Of a stretch of DNA of 64,000 bases, positions 1-8,999 are shown in pieces. The notes under the pieces are model-generated. The model did no database searches, was not told where the DNA came from, and worked only from the letters and a program-made list of their open reading frames with translations. The stretch comes from Persebacter sp965221835 (GTDB taxonomy: Bacteria > Pseudomonadota > Gammaproteobacteria > Tethybacterales > Persebacteraceae). The translations under genes were made by a program, and so were the position numbers. The first letter of the stretch is position 1, and the number at the start of each line of letters is the position of its first letter. The stretch covers positions 372,001 to 436,000 of the forward strand of contig OZ244916.1 in NCBI GenBank assembly GCA_965221835.1, in the 5' to 3' direction.

Positions 1-1
1 G

Positions 2-3000
2 GTTGTGCATACCGATTTCGGCGGATTTGATCAAAGTTATCTGGCGACTTTAATTCATTCCGACACAGCGGCGGGTGGAAGTTTGGGAATTGGCATTCGG
101 GACGGAATCATCGCCGAAGATGCGGTTGTGGAATTAGACACGGCGGGAATTTCGGACATAAACGGCGGGGGAATCGTTTCGCATTCGTGGCATTTGGATA
201 ACGGTGCGGCGATTGTCGGTGCGACTGCGGCGACTTATACATTGCAAGCGGCGAATTTAACTTTGTCGGAAATTCGCAACGGCGTTTTACATTCGGAAGT
301 TTTGTATCGGGATTCGTTCGGCTATGAAACAAGATTTTCCATCACGCTATTCGGCGAAGGCGATGATGAAGAATACGATCCGAACAATCCGAATGAGTTG
401 GATTCTTTGGGCACGGGAACGGTTGCGATTTCGGGGACGATTTCGTTTGCGGCGAATGAAAGATATACGGCGGACATTTCGGACATCGCTCCGAATGACG
501 CAAACGGCAAAGGAGATTTCGCATATTCATGGCATACGAGTACGGACGGCGGAACGAATTACGATTTAATTTCGGGGGCGACATTGGAGTTGTATACGCT
601 TGCGTTGTCGGATTTCGCCGGTGCGAATGCGAATGCGGAAGTGCATTTGCGAGTTTCGGTTGTGCATACCGATTTCGGCGGATTTGATCAAAGTTATCTG
701 GCAACTTTGATTCATTCCGACACGGCGGCGGGCGGAAGTTTGGGAATTGAAATTCAAAGCGGCGTAATTGCCGAAGATGCGATTGTGGAATTAGACACGG
801 CGGCGATTTCGGACATAAACGGCGGCGGAATCGTTTCGCATTCATGGCATTTGGATAACGGTGCGGCGATTGTCGGCGCAACGGCGGCGACTTATATTTT
901 GTCATCGGCGAATTTAACTTTGTCGGAAATTCGCAATGGCGTTTTACATTCGGAAGTTTTATATCGGGATTCGTTCGGTTATGAAACGAGATTTTCCATC
1001 ACACTATTCGGCGAAGGCGATGATTCCGTCTCGCCGAATCCCGATGATCCGAATCGTCCCGGCACGACGACAAATCCGGTTGACCCCGGCGACAATCCGG
1101 GCGGCGAAGATCCGGACAATCCGGGAAACATTTTCGGCACAGGCAGCGTTTCAATTTCGGGTGCGAATTCATTTGCGGCGGGTGAGAAATATACAGCGAT
1201 AACGAACATTGCGGATGCAAACAGAATCGGTACGGTTTCATATTCATGGCAAGCGAGTACGGACGGCGGAACGAATTACAATTTAATAACGGATGCGAAT
1301 TCGGAATCGTACACGCTTGCGTTGTCAGATTTTTCCGGTGCAACTTCGGCAAATCCGGTGCATCTTTTGCTTTCAGTTGTGCATACCGACATGGGCGGAT
1401 TTTCGGAGTTTTATCTGGCAACTTTGATTCATTCCGACACAGCGGCGGGCGGAAGTTTGGGAATTGAAATTCAAAGCGGCGTAATTGCGGAAGGTGCGGT
1501 TGTGGAATTAGACACGGCGGGAATTTCGGACATAAACGGCGGGGGAATCGTTTCGCATTCGTGGCATTTGGATAACGGTGCGGCGATTGTCGGCGAAACT
1601 TCGGCGACTTATATTTTGTCATCGGCGAATTTAACTTTATCGGAAATTCGCAACGGCGTTTTACATTCGGAAGTTTTATATCGGGATTCGTTCGGTTATG
1701 AAACAAGATTTTCCATCACGCTATTCGGCGAAGGCGATGATGAAGAATACGATCCGGACAATCCGAATGAGTTGGATTCTTTGGGCACGGGAACGGTTGC
1801 GATTTCGGGAACGATTTCGTTTGCGGCGAATGAAAAATATACGGCGGACATTTCGGACATCGCTCCGAATGATGCAAACGGCAAAGGGACTTTTACATAT
1901 TCATGGCACACGAGTACGGACGGCGGAACGAATTACAATTTAATATCGGATGCGAATTCGGAATCGTACACGCTTGCATTGTCGGATTTTGCGGGTGCGA
2001 ATGCGAATGCGGAAGTGCATTTGCGAGTTTCGGTTGTGCATACCGATTTCGGCGGATTTGATCAAAGTTATCTGGCAACTTTGATTCATTCCGACACAGC
2101 GGCGGGCGGAAGTTTGGGAATTGAAATTCAAAGCGGCGTAATTGCCGAAGATGCGATTGTGGAATTAGACACGGCGGGAATTTCGGACATAAACGGCGGG
2201 GGAATCGTTTCGCATTCGTGGCATTTGGATAACGGTGCGGCGATTGCCGGCGAAACTTCGGCGACTTATACTTTGCAAGCGGCGAATTTAACTTTGTCGG
2301 AAATTCGCAATGGCGTTTTACATTCGGAAGTTTTGTATCGGGATGATTTCGGTTATGAAACAAGATTTTCCATCACACTATTCGGCGAAGGCGATGACGA
2401 AGAATACGATCCGGACAATCCGAATGAGTTGGATTCTATGGGAACGGGAACGGTTGCGATTTCGGGGACGATTTCGTTTGCGGCGAATGAAAAATATACG
2501 GCGGACATTTCGGACATCGCTCCGAATGATGCAAACGGCAAAGGGACTTTTACATATTCATGGCATGCGAGTACGGACGGCGGAACGAATTACGATTTAA
2601 TTTCGGGGGCGACATTGGAGTTGTATACGCTTGCGTTGTCGGATTTTGCCGGTGCGAATGCGAATGCGGAAGTGCATTTGCGAGTTTCGGTTGTGCATAC
2701 CGATTTCGGCGGATTTGATCAAAGTTATCTGGCGACTTTGATTCATTCGGATACGGCGGCGGGCGGAAGTTTGGGAATCGGAATTCGGGACGGAATCATC
2801 GCCGAAGATGCGGTTGTGGAATTAGACACGGCGGGAATTTCGGACATAAACGGCGGGGGAATCGTTTCGCATTCATGGCATTTGGATAACGGTGCGGCGA
2901 TTGTCGGCGAAACTTCGGCGACTTATATTTTGTCATCGGCGAATTTAACTTTGTCGGAAATTCGCAACGGCGTTTTACATTCGGAAGTTTTATATCGGGA

Positions 3001-6000
3001 TTCGTTCGGTTATGAAACGAGATTTTCCATCACACTATTCGGCGAAGGCGATGATTCCGTCTCGCCGAATCCCGATGATCCGAATCGTCCCGGCACGACG
3101 ACAAATCCGGTTGACCCCGGCGACAATCCGGGCGGCGAAGATCCGGATAATCCGGGAAACATTTTCGGCACAGGCAGCGTTTCAATTTCGGGTGCGAATT
3201 CATTTGCGGCGGGTGAGAAATATACAGCGATAACAAACATTGCGGATGCAAACAGAATCGGTACGGTTTCATATTCATGGCAAGCGAGTACGGACGGCGG
3301 AACGAATTACAATTTAATAACGGATGCGAATTCGGAATCGTACACGCTTTCGCTGGCGGATTTTGCCGGTGCAACTTCGGCAAATCCGGTGCATCTTTTG
3401 CTTTCAGTTGTGCATACCGACATGGGCGGATTTTCGGAGTTTTATCTGGCAACTTTGATTCATTCCGACACGGCGGCGGGCGGAAGTTTGGGAATTGAAA
3501 TTCAAAATGGCGTAATTGCGGAAGATGCGATTGTGGAATTAGACACTGCCGGAGTTTCGGACATAAACGGCGGGGGAATCGTTTCGCATTCGTGGCATTT
3601 GGATAACGGTGCGGCGATTGTCGGGGCGGATGCGGCGACTTATACATTGCAAGCGGCGAATTTAACTTTGTCGGAAATTCGCAACGGCGTTTTACATTCG
3701 GAAGTTTTATATCGGGATTCGTTCGGTTATGAAACAAGATTTTCCATCACGCTATTCGGCGAAGGCGATGATGAAGAATACGATCCGAACAATCCGAATG
3801 AGTTGGATTCTATCGGCACGGGAACGGTGGCGATTTCGGGAACGATTTCGTTTGCGGCGAATGAAAAATACACGGCGGACATTTCGGACATCGCTCCGAA
3901 TGATGCAAACGGCGAAGGAGATTTCGCATATTCATGGCATGCGAGTACGGACGGCGGAACGAATTACGATTTAATTTCGGGGGCGACATTGGAGTTGTAT
4001 ACGCTTGCGTTGTCGGATTTTGCCGGTGCGAATGCGAATGCGGAAGTGCATTTGCGAGTTTCGGTTGTGCATACCGATTTCGGCGGATTTGATCAAAGTT
4101 ATCTGGCAACTTTGATTCATTCCGACACGGCGGCGGGCGGAAGTTTGGGAATTGTCGCCGCCGGTTTGATGGCGGGCGATTTGGTGACGGCGGATGCGGC
4201 GGGATTGACGGACGCAAACGGGGCGTTGACAATTTCATATCGCTGGCAAACGGGCGAACGAAATACGCCGGAAAGTTTTGCGGATCTTGTCGGCGAAACG
4301 GAAGCGGTTTATACAATTTATGCGGATGATTATGATTCCGATTCGCGAGATTCGTTGCGGCTGATTGCAAGAACGGCGGATCCGTTCGGCGGCGAGACGC
4401 AAATTACGAGTGCGATATTGCCGATCAATCGCGAAACCGAAGGGCGAATTTCGTTGGAGTTGGTCGGCGGAGAAATTGTTGCGGGGGCGACGATACGATT
4501 GCGGACGGATGCGGTATCGGATGAAAACGGCGGCGGTTTTGAAAAATATTATTGGTTTATAAACGATCTTTTGTTGATGGAAGAAAATGACGATTTTCTT
4601 GTCGTGCGGTCGGATGATTTGCGCGATATTGCGGCGGGCGGATTGCGGGCGGAGGCGAAGTATGTTGACGGAATCGGATTTACCGTTCGGTTGTCGGCGA
4701 GATTGATTGCTGCCGGTATTGTCGCACCGTCGCCGGAAGAAATCGCGAATTGGTCGGTCGTTATAGAAACCGAAGGCGTTGCGTTCGGCGAGGATTTGGC
4801 ACGGGCGAATTTGATTGGCGCGGAACAATCGGATTATTACGAAGTTTTCTATCGCTGGCGAACAGGCGTTGGCATCGCTTTTGCCGATGAAAGGAATGTC
4901 GGCGGCGTTGGCAACTATCATCAGTTGGAAGCGGCGAATTTTAATCCGCAAGATCATTTGCGGGCGATTGCCGAAGTGGAGTTATTGTCCGGCGCTTTTG
5001 TCACGCTTACTTCGGCGCCGGTGCAAATTGATTATCCGTCTATCGGTGCGGTGCGAATTGTCGCCGGCGAGTTGCTGGCGCCGGGGGTTGTGGTCAGTGC
5101 GGATATTTCTGATGTGCGGGATGCGAATGGCGGCATAAACGTTGTTTCTGAAAGATGGTTGTATGCAGATACGCCTGTTGCGATGGCGCGCAGTTATACC
5201 TTAACCGAAGAAGCGGTGCATGCCGGAAAAGTTTTTTATGAGGCGATTTTTGCGGACGCTGCCGGTTTTCGTACATCGTTGCGGGCGGAAGCAAATGTGG
5301 GAGGCGAAGTATCATCCGAAAAAGCCGAAGCAATAATTGGTGCGGTCAATGCAGCGGCGATTGACGGATTGTGGAACGCGTTGGAGGGGCATTTGGATAG
5401 CGAAGCCGGATGGCGTGCGAATGGTGCGCCGATTGAAGATCCATCGCAAATCGCCGCGGCATTGTCGCGCCGTGATGAAAATTCTTTGCATCCCGATTCG
5501 CCGTTTGCGTTGGATTCGTTTGCGTTGAAAGAATCGGGCGGCGAGGCGGGTGAAGAATGGTCGTGGTGGGCGCACGGGTCGCGGAGTAGATTGAAAGGAA
5601 AGCCGATTATCGACGGCGAGGAAGTAAAATATCACGGCGATTATGCATCTTTTCATGCGGGAATGGATCGGCAAATCAGCGACACGATGCGCGCCGGACT
5701 CGCTTTCGGTGCGGACGATGCGGATTTGGATGTGGAATGGCGCAAAGGCGTAGACGGACGGTTGCGGCAGAATATTCGTTCGCTGATTCCATATACGGAA
5801 TGGCGTCCGGATGATTTGACGAATGTGCGCATATTGGCGGGCTACGGCGAAGGCGATATTTATTTGGCGGAACACGATAACGCATCCAGGGCATCCGCCC
5901 GCCGGACATTGTTCGGCATTCGCGCCGCCCGCCGCAAAGATTTGGCGGACAATTTTGATATTACTTTTTCGGGCGGATTTGACAAAACGCGTCTGCAAAC

Positions 6001-6484
6001 GGGCGCGATTGATTTGCCCGGATTGCAAGATGATTTGGACGCCCGCACGAAAGAAACACATGCGCGAGTGAGAGGTGGACATATTTCATTGTTGCCGGCA
6101 AAAGGATCATTGCACAAAGAAATAAGTTTGCGTTGGCGTTCGCAATCAGTAGCGGGCGACAGAGATAGCGTTTTTGATTTCGGCATCGGATTTAATGCGA
6201 CATTGCCGGAATATTTTCTTTCGTTCGGGGCGGACGGCGAACGGCAACTAACCGACTCGGCACACGAACGAAATCGTTTCGGCGTTTATATCGCCTACGG
6301 TGCCGGACGATTTGCGCATATTTTGGAAACCCGTTATGACAACGAAATAGCGTTACCACAAAATCGCTGGCAAATTAACACCGTTTCAGAATGGGGCGTC
6401 AGCGAACTTCTCACCGGCGTTTATGTGGAACATAACGGCAACGCAGATCTTAGAATCGGCTGGGAATCTAATCTTCTGTTTTAA
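2..6484 (+). CDS. Giant repetitive autotransporter adhesin, 5' truncated by window edge
   Basis: The frame is open from base 2, and the first residues match the middle of an internal repeat, so the true start lies left of the window. About 2160 residues are visible. Residues 1-1354 are six tandem units of 219 or 239 residues, each made of two Ig-like domains with D-x-N-G, Y-S-W and Y-T-L motifs typical of bacterial surface adhesins. Residues about 1355-1800 are diverged copies of the same fold. From about residue 1850 a 300-residue beta-rich domain ends in Leu-Leu-Phe, as in autotransporter barrels. The inferred role is a surface-displayed adhesin held in the outer membrane by its C-terminal barrel. 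No passenger catalytic motif was seen. Confidence 0.85.
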   Translation, partial: VVHTDFGGFDQSYLATLIHSDTAAGGSLGIGIRDGIIAEDAVVELDTAGISDINGGGIVSHSWHLDNGAAIVGATAATYTLQAANLTLSEIRNGVLHSEVLYRDSFGYETRFSITLFGEGDDEEYDPNNPNELDSLGTGTVAISGTISFAANERYTADISDIAPNDANGKGDFAYSWHTSTDGGTNYDLISGATLELYTLALSDFAGANANAEVHLRVSVVHTDFGGFDQSYLATLIHSDTAAGGSLGIEIQSGVIAEDAIVELDTAAISDINGGGIVSHSWHLDNGAAIVGATAATYILSSANLTLSEIRNGVLHSEVLYRDSFGYETRFSITLFGEGDDSVSPNPDDPNRPGTTTNPVDPGDNPGGEDPDNPGNIFGTGSVSISGANSFAAGEKYTAITNIADANRIGTVSYSWQASTDGGTNYNLITDANSESYTLALSDFSGATSANPVHLLLSVVHTDMGGFSEFYLATLIHSDTAAGGSLGIEIQSGVIAEGAVVELDTAGISDINGGGIVSHSWHLDNGAAIVGETSATYILSSANLTLSEIRNGVLHSEVLYRDSFGYETRFSITLFGEGDDEEYDPDNPNELDSLGTGTVAISGTISFAANEKYTADISDIAPNDANGKGTFTYSWHTSTDGGTNYNLISDANSESYTLALSDFAGANANAEVHLRVSVVHTDFGGFDQSYLATLIHSDTAAGGSLGIEIQSGVIAEDAIVELDTAGISDINGGGIVSHSWHLDNGAAIAGETSATYTLQAANLTLSEIRNGVLHSEVLYRDDFGYETRFSITLFGEGDDEEYDPDNPNELDSMGTGTVAISGTISFAANEKYTADISDIAPNDANGKGTFTYSWHASTDGGTNYDLISGATLELYTLALSDFAGANANAEVHLRVSVVHTDFGGFDQSYLATLIHSDTAAGGSLGIGIRDGIIAEDAVVELDTAGISDINGGGIVSHSWHLDNGAAIVGETSATYILSSANLTLSEIRNGVLHSEVLYRDSFGYETRFSITLFGEGDDSVSPNPDDPNRPGTTTNPVDPGDNPGGEDPDNPGNIFGTGSVSISGANSFAAGEKYTAITNIADANRIGTVSYSWQASTDGGTNYNLITDANSESYTLSLADFAGATSANPVHLLLSVVHTDMGGFSEFYLATLIHSDTAAGGSLGIEIQNGVIAEDAIVELDTAGVSDINGGGIVSHSWHLDNGAAIVGADAATYTLQAANLTLSEIRNGVLHSEVLYRDSFGYETRFSITLFGEGDDEEYDPNNPNELDSIGTGTVAISGTISFAANEKYTADISDIAPNDANGEGDFAYSWHASTDGGTNYDLISGATLELYTLALSDFAGANANAEVHLRVSVVHTDFGGFDQSYLATLIHSDTAAGGSLGIVAAGLMAGDLVTADAAGLTDANGALTISYRWQTGERNTPESFADLVGETEAVYTIYADDYDSDSRDSLRLIARTADPFGGETQITSAILPINRETEGRISLELVGGEIVAGATIRLRTDAVSDENGGGFEKYYWFINDLLLMEENDDFLVVRSDDLRDIAAGGLRAEAKYVDGIGFTVRLSARLIAAGIVAPSPEEIANWSVVIETEGVAFGEDLARANLIGAEQSDYYEVFYRWRTGVGIAFADERNVGGVGNYHQLEAANFNPQDHLRAIAEVELLSGAFVTLTSAPVQIDYPSIGAVRIVAGELLAPGVVVSADISDVRDANGGINVVSERWLYADTPVAMARSYTLTEEAVHAGKVFYEAIFADAAGFRTSLRAEANVGGEVSSEKAEAIIGAVNAAAIDGLWNALEGHLDSEAGWRANGAPIEDPSQIAAALSRRDENSLHPDSPFALDSFALKESGGEAGEEWSWWAHGSRSRLKGKPIIDGEEVKYHGDYASFHAGMDRQISDTMRAGLAFGADDADLDVEWRKGVDGRLRQNIRSLIPYTEWRPDDLTNVRILAGYGEGDIYLAEHDNASRASARRTLFGIRAARRKDLADNFDITFSGGFDKTRLQTGAIDLPGLQDDLDARTKETHARVRGGHISLLPAKGSLHKEISLRWRSQSVAGDRDSVFDFGIGFNATLPEYFLSFGADGERQLTDSAHERNRFGVYIAYGAGRFAHILETRYDNEIALPQNRWQINTVSEWGVSELLTGVYVEHNGNADLRIGWESNLLF
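5..4066 (+). repeat. Six tandem 657/717-bp coding units forming a duplicated 2031-bp super-repeat
   Basis: Units begin at 5, 662, 1379, 2036, 2693 and 3410, and a seventh diverged unit starts at 4067. Lengths run 657-717-657-657-717-657, so three units (2031 bp) are repeated once. The 717-bp unit carries a Pro/Asn/Gly-rich linker in place of the short acidic linker, and the unit after it starts with a variant Asp-Met-Gly-Gly-Phe segment. Confidence 0.9.
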
Positions 6485-6585
6485 TATATTCCGAAAATTT
6501 TTTTCGGCGGTTTTGCTTTTTTAAGATATTCCGAAAATTTTTTTTTCGGCGATTTTGTTTTTTTAAGATATTCCGAAATCCCCGC
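6485..6585 (+). repeat. About 2.5 tandem copies of a 40-43 bp intergenic repeat
   Basis: The segment TAAGATATTCCGAAAA followed by a T-run and TCGGCG recurs at about 6483, 6523 and 6566, the last copy being partial. Each full copy contains the hairpin described at 6491. Confidence 0.7.
6491..6522 (+). terminator. Likely terminator of the autotransporter gene
   Basis: Seven bases after the stop, CCGAAAA (6491-6497) and TTTTCGG (6501-6507) form a hairpin followed by T-rich sequence. The stem is AT-rich, so efficiency is uncertain. Confidence 0.45.
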
Positions 6586-6693
6586 CGTCATTTTCGCGAA
6601 AGCGGGAATTTATTCGGGGAAATTAATTTTGGAATTTTCGCGCATTTTTTTGTGAAAAACGGCGTGAACGCGGGGATTTGTCGGTGAAAATGG

Positions 6694-6713
6694 ATTCCCG
6701 CGTTCGCGGGAAT
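6694..6713. repeat. dRS3-like dyad ATTCCC-N8-GGGAAT
   Basis: A 20-bp imperfect palindrome of the form ATTCCC, eight bases, GGGAAT. A second copy lies at 22213-22232 and a degenerate one near 6588-6610. The layout matches the dRS3 repeat known from Neisseria. Confidence 0.6.
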
Positions 6714-6739
6714 GACGGGGTTTTTCGCGGAATTGCCAC

Positions 6740-6776
6740 AAAAAACGGCGGGGATTCGGAATCCCGCCGGTTTTTA
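6740..6776 (-). terminator. Rho-independent terminator of the small secreted protein gene
   Basis: A GC-rich hairpin at 6746-6770 (GGCGGGATT / AATCCCCGCC in minus orientation) is followed by a T-run on the minus strand, directly after the stop of the minus-strand gene. Nearly the same block occurs at 37909-37955. Confidence 0.75.
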
Positions 6777-7211
6777 TTTGTCTTTGGCGCAATCGCTCGC
6801 TTTTAGCAAACAATATTTTCCGCATTTTTTACGGGCAACGAGTTCGGCTTTTTCTTTCGTGCCTCCTCTTGCCAAAGAATAGCGGAATTTTTTCTCTTCA
6901 TTATGAATGTACAGTGCGAAACATTTTGCGCCTCCGGCGGAAAGACGACGGCAGGGTTTAAGCCCCCGATTCTGTTTTGCGCGATTCTGTTCGCAAAATC
7001 CCCGTGCGGCAGCGTTCGCCTCATTAATATTCTCACGGCGTGCCCAACCGAATGCATATCCGCCGTGTTTGCCGGGTTTTGCCAACCACACGGCGGCGAT
7101 GTCTTCTTGGGTATGCTGTATAAATTTATGCACATAACCTTTCGCACTTGCAGACGGCGAAACCGCCAACAAAATCGCAAACAGCGAAATAATAAATGTT
7201 CGTTTTTTCAT
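6774..7211 (-). CDS. Small secreted protein, DUF4189-like
   Basis: A 145-residue protein. The ATG at 7211 is chosen because GGAG stands 6 bases upstream and it begins a clear signal peptide (Lys-Lys-Arg, hydrophobic core, Ser-Ala-Ser-Ala cleavage region near residue 22). The mature part has two similar halves, each with an Ala-rich stretch and paired cysteines that could form disulfides. This resembles DUF4189 proteins, whose role is unknown. A frame extension 16 residues upstream exists but would hide the signal peptide. It is divergent from soxB with about 240 bp between them. Family assignment is tentative. Confidence 0.7.
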   Translation of the reverse strand: MKKRTFIISLFAILLAVSPSASAKGYVHKFIQHTQEDIAAVWLAKPGKHGGYAFGWARRENINEANAAARGFCEQNRAKQNRGLKPCRRLSAGGAKCFALYIHNEEKKFRYSLARGGTKEKAELVARKKCGKYCLLKASDCAKDK

Positions 7212-7285
7212 TCTGTTCTCCTTTTTTATGGATATTAAAAGCGGAAATGAATTCCGCACGGAAAAGATTATACAAAAAAACGGCG

Positions 7286-7316
7286 GGGAATCTAATCTTT
7301 TGTTTTAAGATATTCC
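7286..7316 (+). repeat. 31-bp duplicate of the autotransporter 3' end
   Basis: This matches 6462-6492 at 29 of 31 positions. That segment is the last codons, stop and first downstream bases of the autotransporter gene. No reading frame is kept here, so it is a scar of duplication or recombination. Confidence 0.6.
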
Positions 7317-7440
7317 ACCGATTTCGTTTCTGGCGGTTTTGGAATTCGTGGTTTGTTTGTATTTTCCGAAAATGGAGTTGTGGCGGGCGGGGAATGATTT
7401 TTCTGGCGCGGATTTTCATCATAAAAGGGGGCGTGTCTGC

Positions 7441-7446
7441 TACAAT
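7441..7446 (+). promoter_or_regulatory. -10 box TACAAT for leaderless soxB
   Basis: TACAAT ends 7 bases before the soxB ATG, so transcription would begin at or next to the start codon. No clear -35 hexamer is visible. Confidence 0.55.
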
Positions 7447-7453
7447 TGCGGGC

Positions 7454-8695
7454 ATGCCGTTCGCGCTGATTAAGTATGCGTTTCGCCGCCGTCCGTTGCC
7501 GCGTTTTTTGCCGCCTTCGCCGCCGCGCAAAAAAAATTACGATGTCGTCATTATCGGCGGCGGCGGACACGGGCTGGCATGCGCATATTATCTTGCCGCC
7601 CGCCATGGCATTCGCAATGTTGCGGTGTTTGAACGCGGCTGGCTCGGCGGCGGCAATACCGCGCGCAATACCGCCATTATTCGGGCGAATTATCTGACCG
7701 CCGAGGCGATTCGTTTTTACGGCGAATCGGCGCGAATGTTCGCCGGTTTGTCGCGCGAGTTGGACTATAATATTTTGTATTCTCCGCGCGGACATTTGAC
7801 ATTGGCGCACACCGATGCCGCTTGTCGTACCGCCCGTTGGCGCGCAAATATGAACCGGCATTCGGGCGAAGAATCGCATTTTATCGGCGCGGACGAAGTC
7901 GCCAAAATATGCCCCGAAATTAATCTTTCCGCATCGGCGCGTTATCCGGTTTTGGGGGCGTTGTATCATCCGCCGGGGGCTATCGCCCGTCACGATGCGG
8001 TCGCATGGGGATATGCGGCGCGTGCTGCCGAGTTGGGAGTCGCGATTTTTCCGCACACCGAAGTGACCGGCATTATGCGCGAAAACGGCGAAGTGCGCGG
8101 CGTTTGTCTGGCGGACGGCGAAGAGATTTTTGCGGGGGCGGTGATGCAAGCGACAGCGGGTGCAAGTTCGGCGGTTGCGGCGCTTGCCGGATTTAAATTG
8201 CCGCTGATAAGTATTCCGTTGCAGGCGATGGTGTCGCAACCGCTGGCGCCGTTTTTGGACCCGATTATCGTTTCCGGTTCTTTGCATGTCTATATTTCGC
8301 AATCATCGCGCGGCGAATTGGTGATGGGCGGCAGTGTGGATCCGCGTCCGTTGCATTCGCCGCGTTCCACGGCGCGATTTAAAGAATCGCTCGCTGGCGA
8401 CATCGTGCAGTTGTTTCCGTTTCTCGGCGAGGTGCGCGTTTTGCGGCAGTGGGCGGGAATTGCAGACATGACTCCCGATTTTTCGCCGCTGATGGGCGAG
8501 ACGCCGCTGAAAAACTATTACATAGATGCCGGCTGGGGGACATGGGGATTTAAGGCGACGCCGGTGTGCGGAAAAACGATGGCGGAAACCATTGCCGCCG
8601 GACGCGCACCGCCGATTATCGCGCCGTATTCGTTGTCGCGATTTGACGATTTGAATCTGGTCGGCGAAAAAGGCGCGGCGGCGGTCGGGCATTGA
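7454..8695 (+). CDS. soxB: Sarcosine oxidase beta subunit
   Basis: A 413-residue FAD-dependent subunit of heterotetrameric sarcosine oxidase, which demethylates sarcosine to glycine and passes the one-carbon unit to tetrahydrofolate. The dinucleotide-binding Gly-rich motif lies at residues 35-40 (GGGGHG). A His-Asp-Ala-Val segment past the middle matches the conserved region that holds the covalent FMN histidine in this family. The ATG at 7454 is chosen from family length (about 415) and the N-terminal context before the FAD motif; the frame is open far upstream without homology. It is the first gene of soxB-soxD-soxA-soxG-aguB and is probably leaderless. Confidence 0.93.
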   Translation: MPFALIKYAFRRRPLPRFLPPSPPRKKNYDVVIIGGGGHGLACAYYLAARHGIRNVAVFERGWLGGGNTARNTAIIRANYLTAEAIRFYGESARMFAGLSRELDYNILYSPRGHLTLAHTDAACRTARWRANMNRHSGEESHFIGADEVAKICPEINLSASARYPVLGALYHPPGAIARHDAVAWGYAARAAELGVAIFPHTEVTGIMRENGEVRGVCLADGEEIFAGAVMQATAGASSAVAALAGFKLPLISIPLQAMVSQPLAPFLDPIIVSGSLHVYISQSSRGELVMGGSVDPRPLHSPRSTARFKESLAGDIVQLFPFLGEVRVLRQWAGIADMTPDFSPLMGETPLKNYYIDAGWGTWGFKATPVCGKTMAETIAAGRAPPIIAPYSLSRFDDLNLVGEKGAAAVGH

Positions 8696-8696
8696 A

Positions 8697-8999
8697 ATGA
8701 AGTTGATTCCCTGTCCGCTGAACGGTCTGCGTCCCGAAGACGAGTTTGTTTGCGGCGGTCGCATTCGCGCCGTGCCGCCGCCGGATGCGCCCGATTCGGC
8801 GTGGCGCGATTATCTTTTTTTTGACGACAATCTGCCCGGCGAAATGTGGGAATGGTGGTGTCATTTGCCGAGCAGTTTTTGGTTCGCCGCCCGCCGCGAC
8901 ACCGTGCGCGATGAAATTTTGGAAACGCGCGAAGTTGCCGAAATCTCCGAAATCTCCGAAATTGCCGAAATCTCCAAAATCGCGGAGGCGAAAAAATGA
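8697..8999 (+). CDS. soxD: Sarcosine oxidase delta subunit, variant without full zinc site
   Basis: A 100-residue small subunit that starts one base after the soxB stop and overlaps soxA by 4 bases. The N-terminus Cys-Pro-Leu-Asn-Gly matches the family but has Asn where classical SoxD has the second zinc Cys. The later His-x4-Cys pair appears as His-Leu-Pro-Ser-Ser, so two of four zinc ligands are gone. The Arg-Asp-Thr-Val motif that follows is intact. I recall a subclass of SoxD with this pattern, so it need not be non-functional. The last 25 residues are a Glu-Ile-Ser/Ala repeat made of 9-nt units, absent from typical SoxD. Confidence 0.9.
   Translation: MKLIPCPLNGLRPEDEFVCGGRIRAVPPPDAPDSAWRDYLFFDDNLPGEMWEWWCHLPSSFWFAARRDTVRDEILETREVAEISEISEIAEISKIAEAKK

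Noticed and set aside
108..4370. Many long open frames on the minus strand and in other frames of the adhesin repeats
   Set aside because: They repeat with the 657/717-bp period and mirror the codon pattern of the adhesin gene; none has a start context or domain.
6610..6825. Minus-strand open frame over the dRS3-like dyad containing Arg-Glu-Arg-Gly-Asn-Pro
   Set aside because: This peptide is the well-known false translation of such dyads, and the frame overlaps the terminator and the secreted protein gene.
7196..7453. N-terminal extension of soxB to 7196
   Set aside because: It overlaps the divergent gene start and the adhesin-end scar, lacks homology, and ignores the -10 box that sets the start at 7454.
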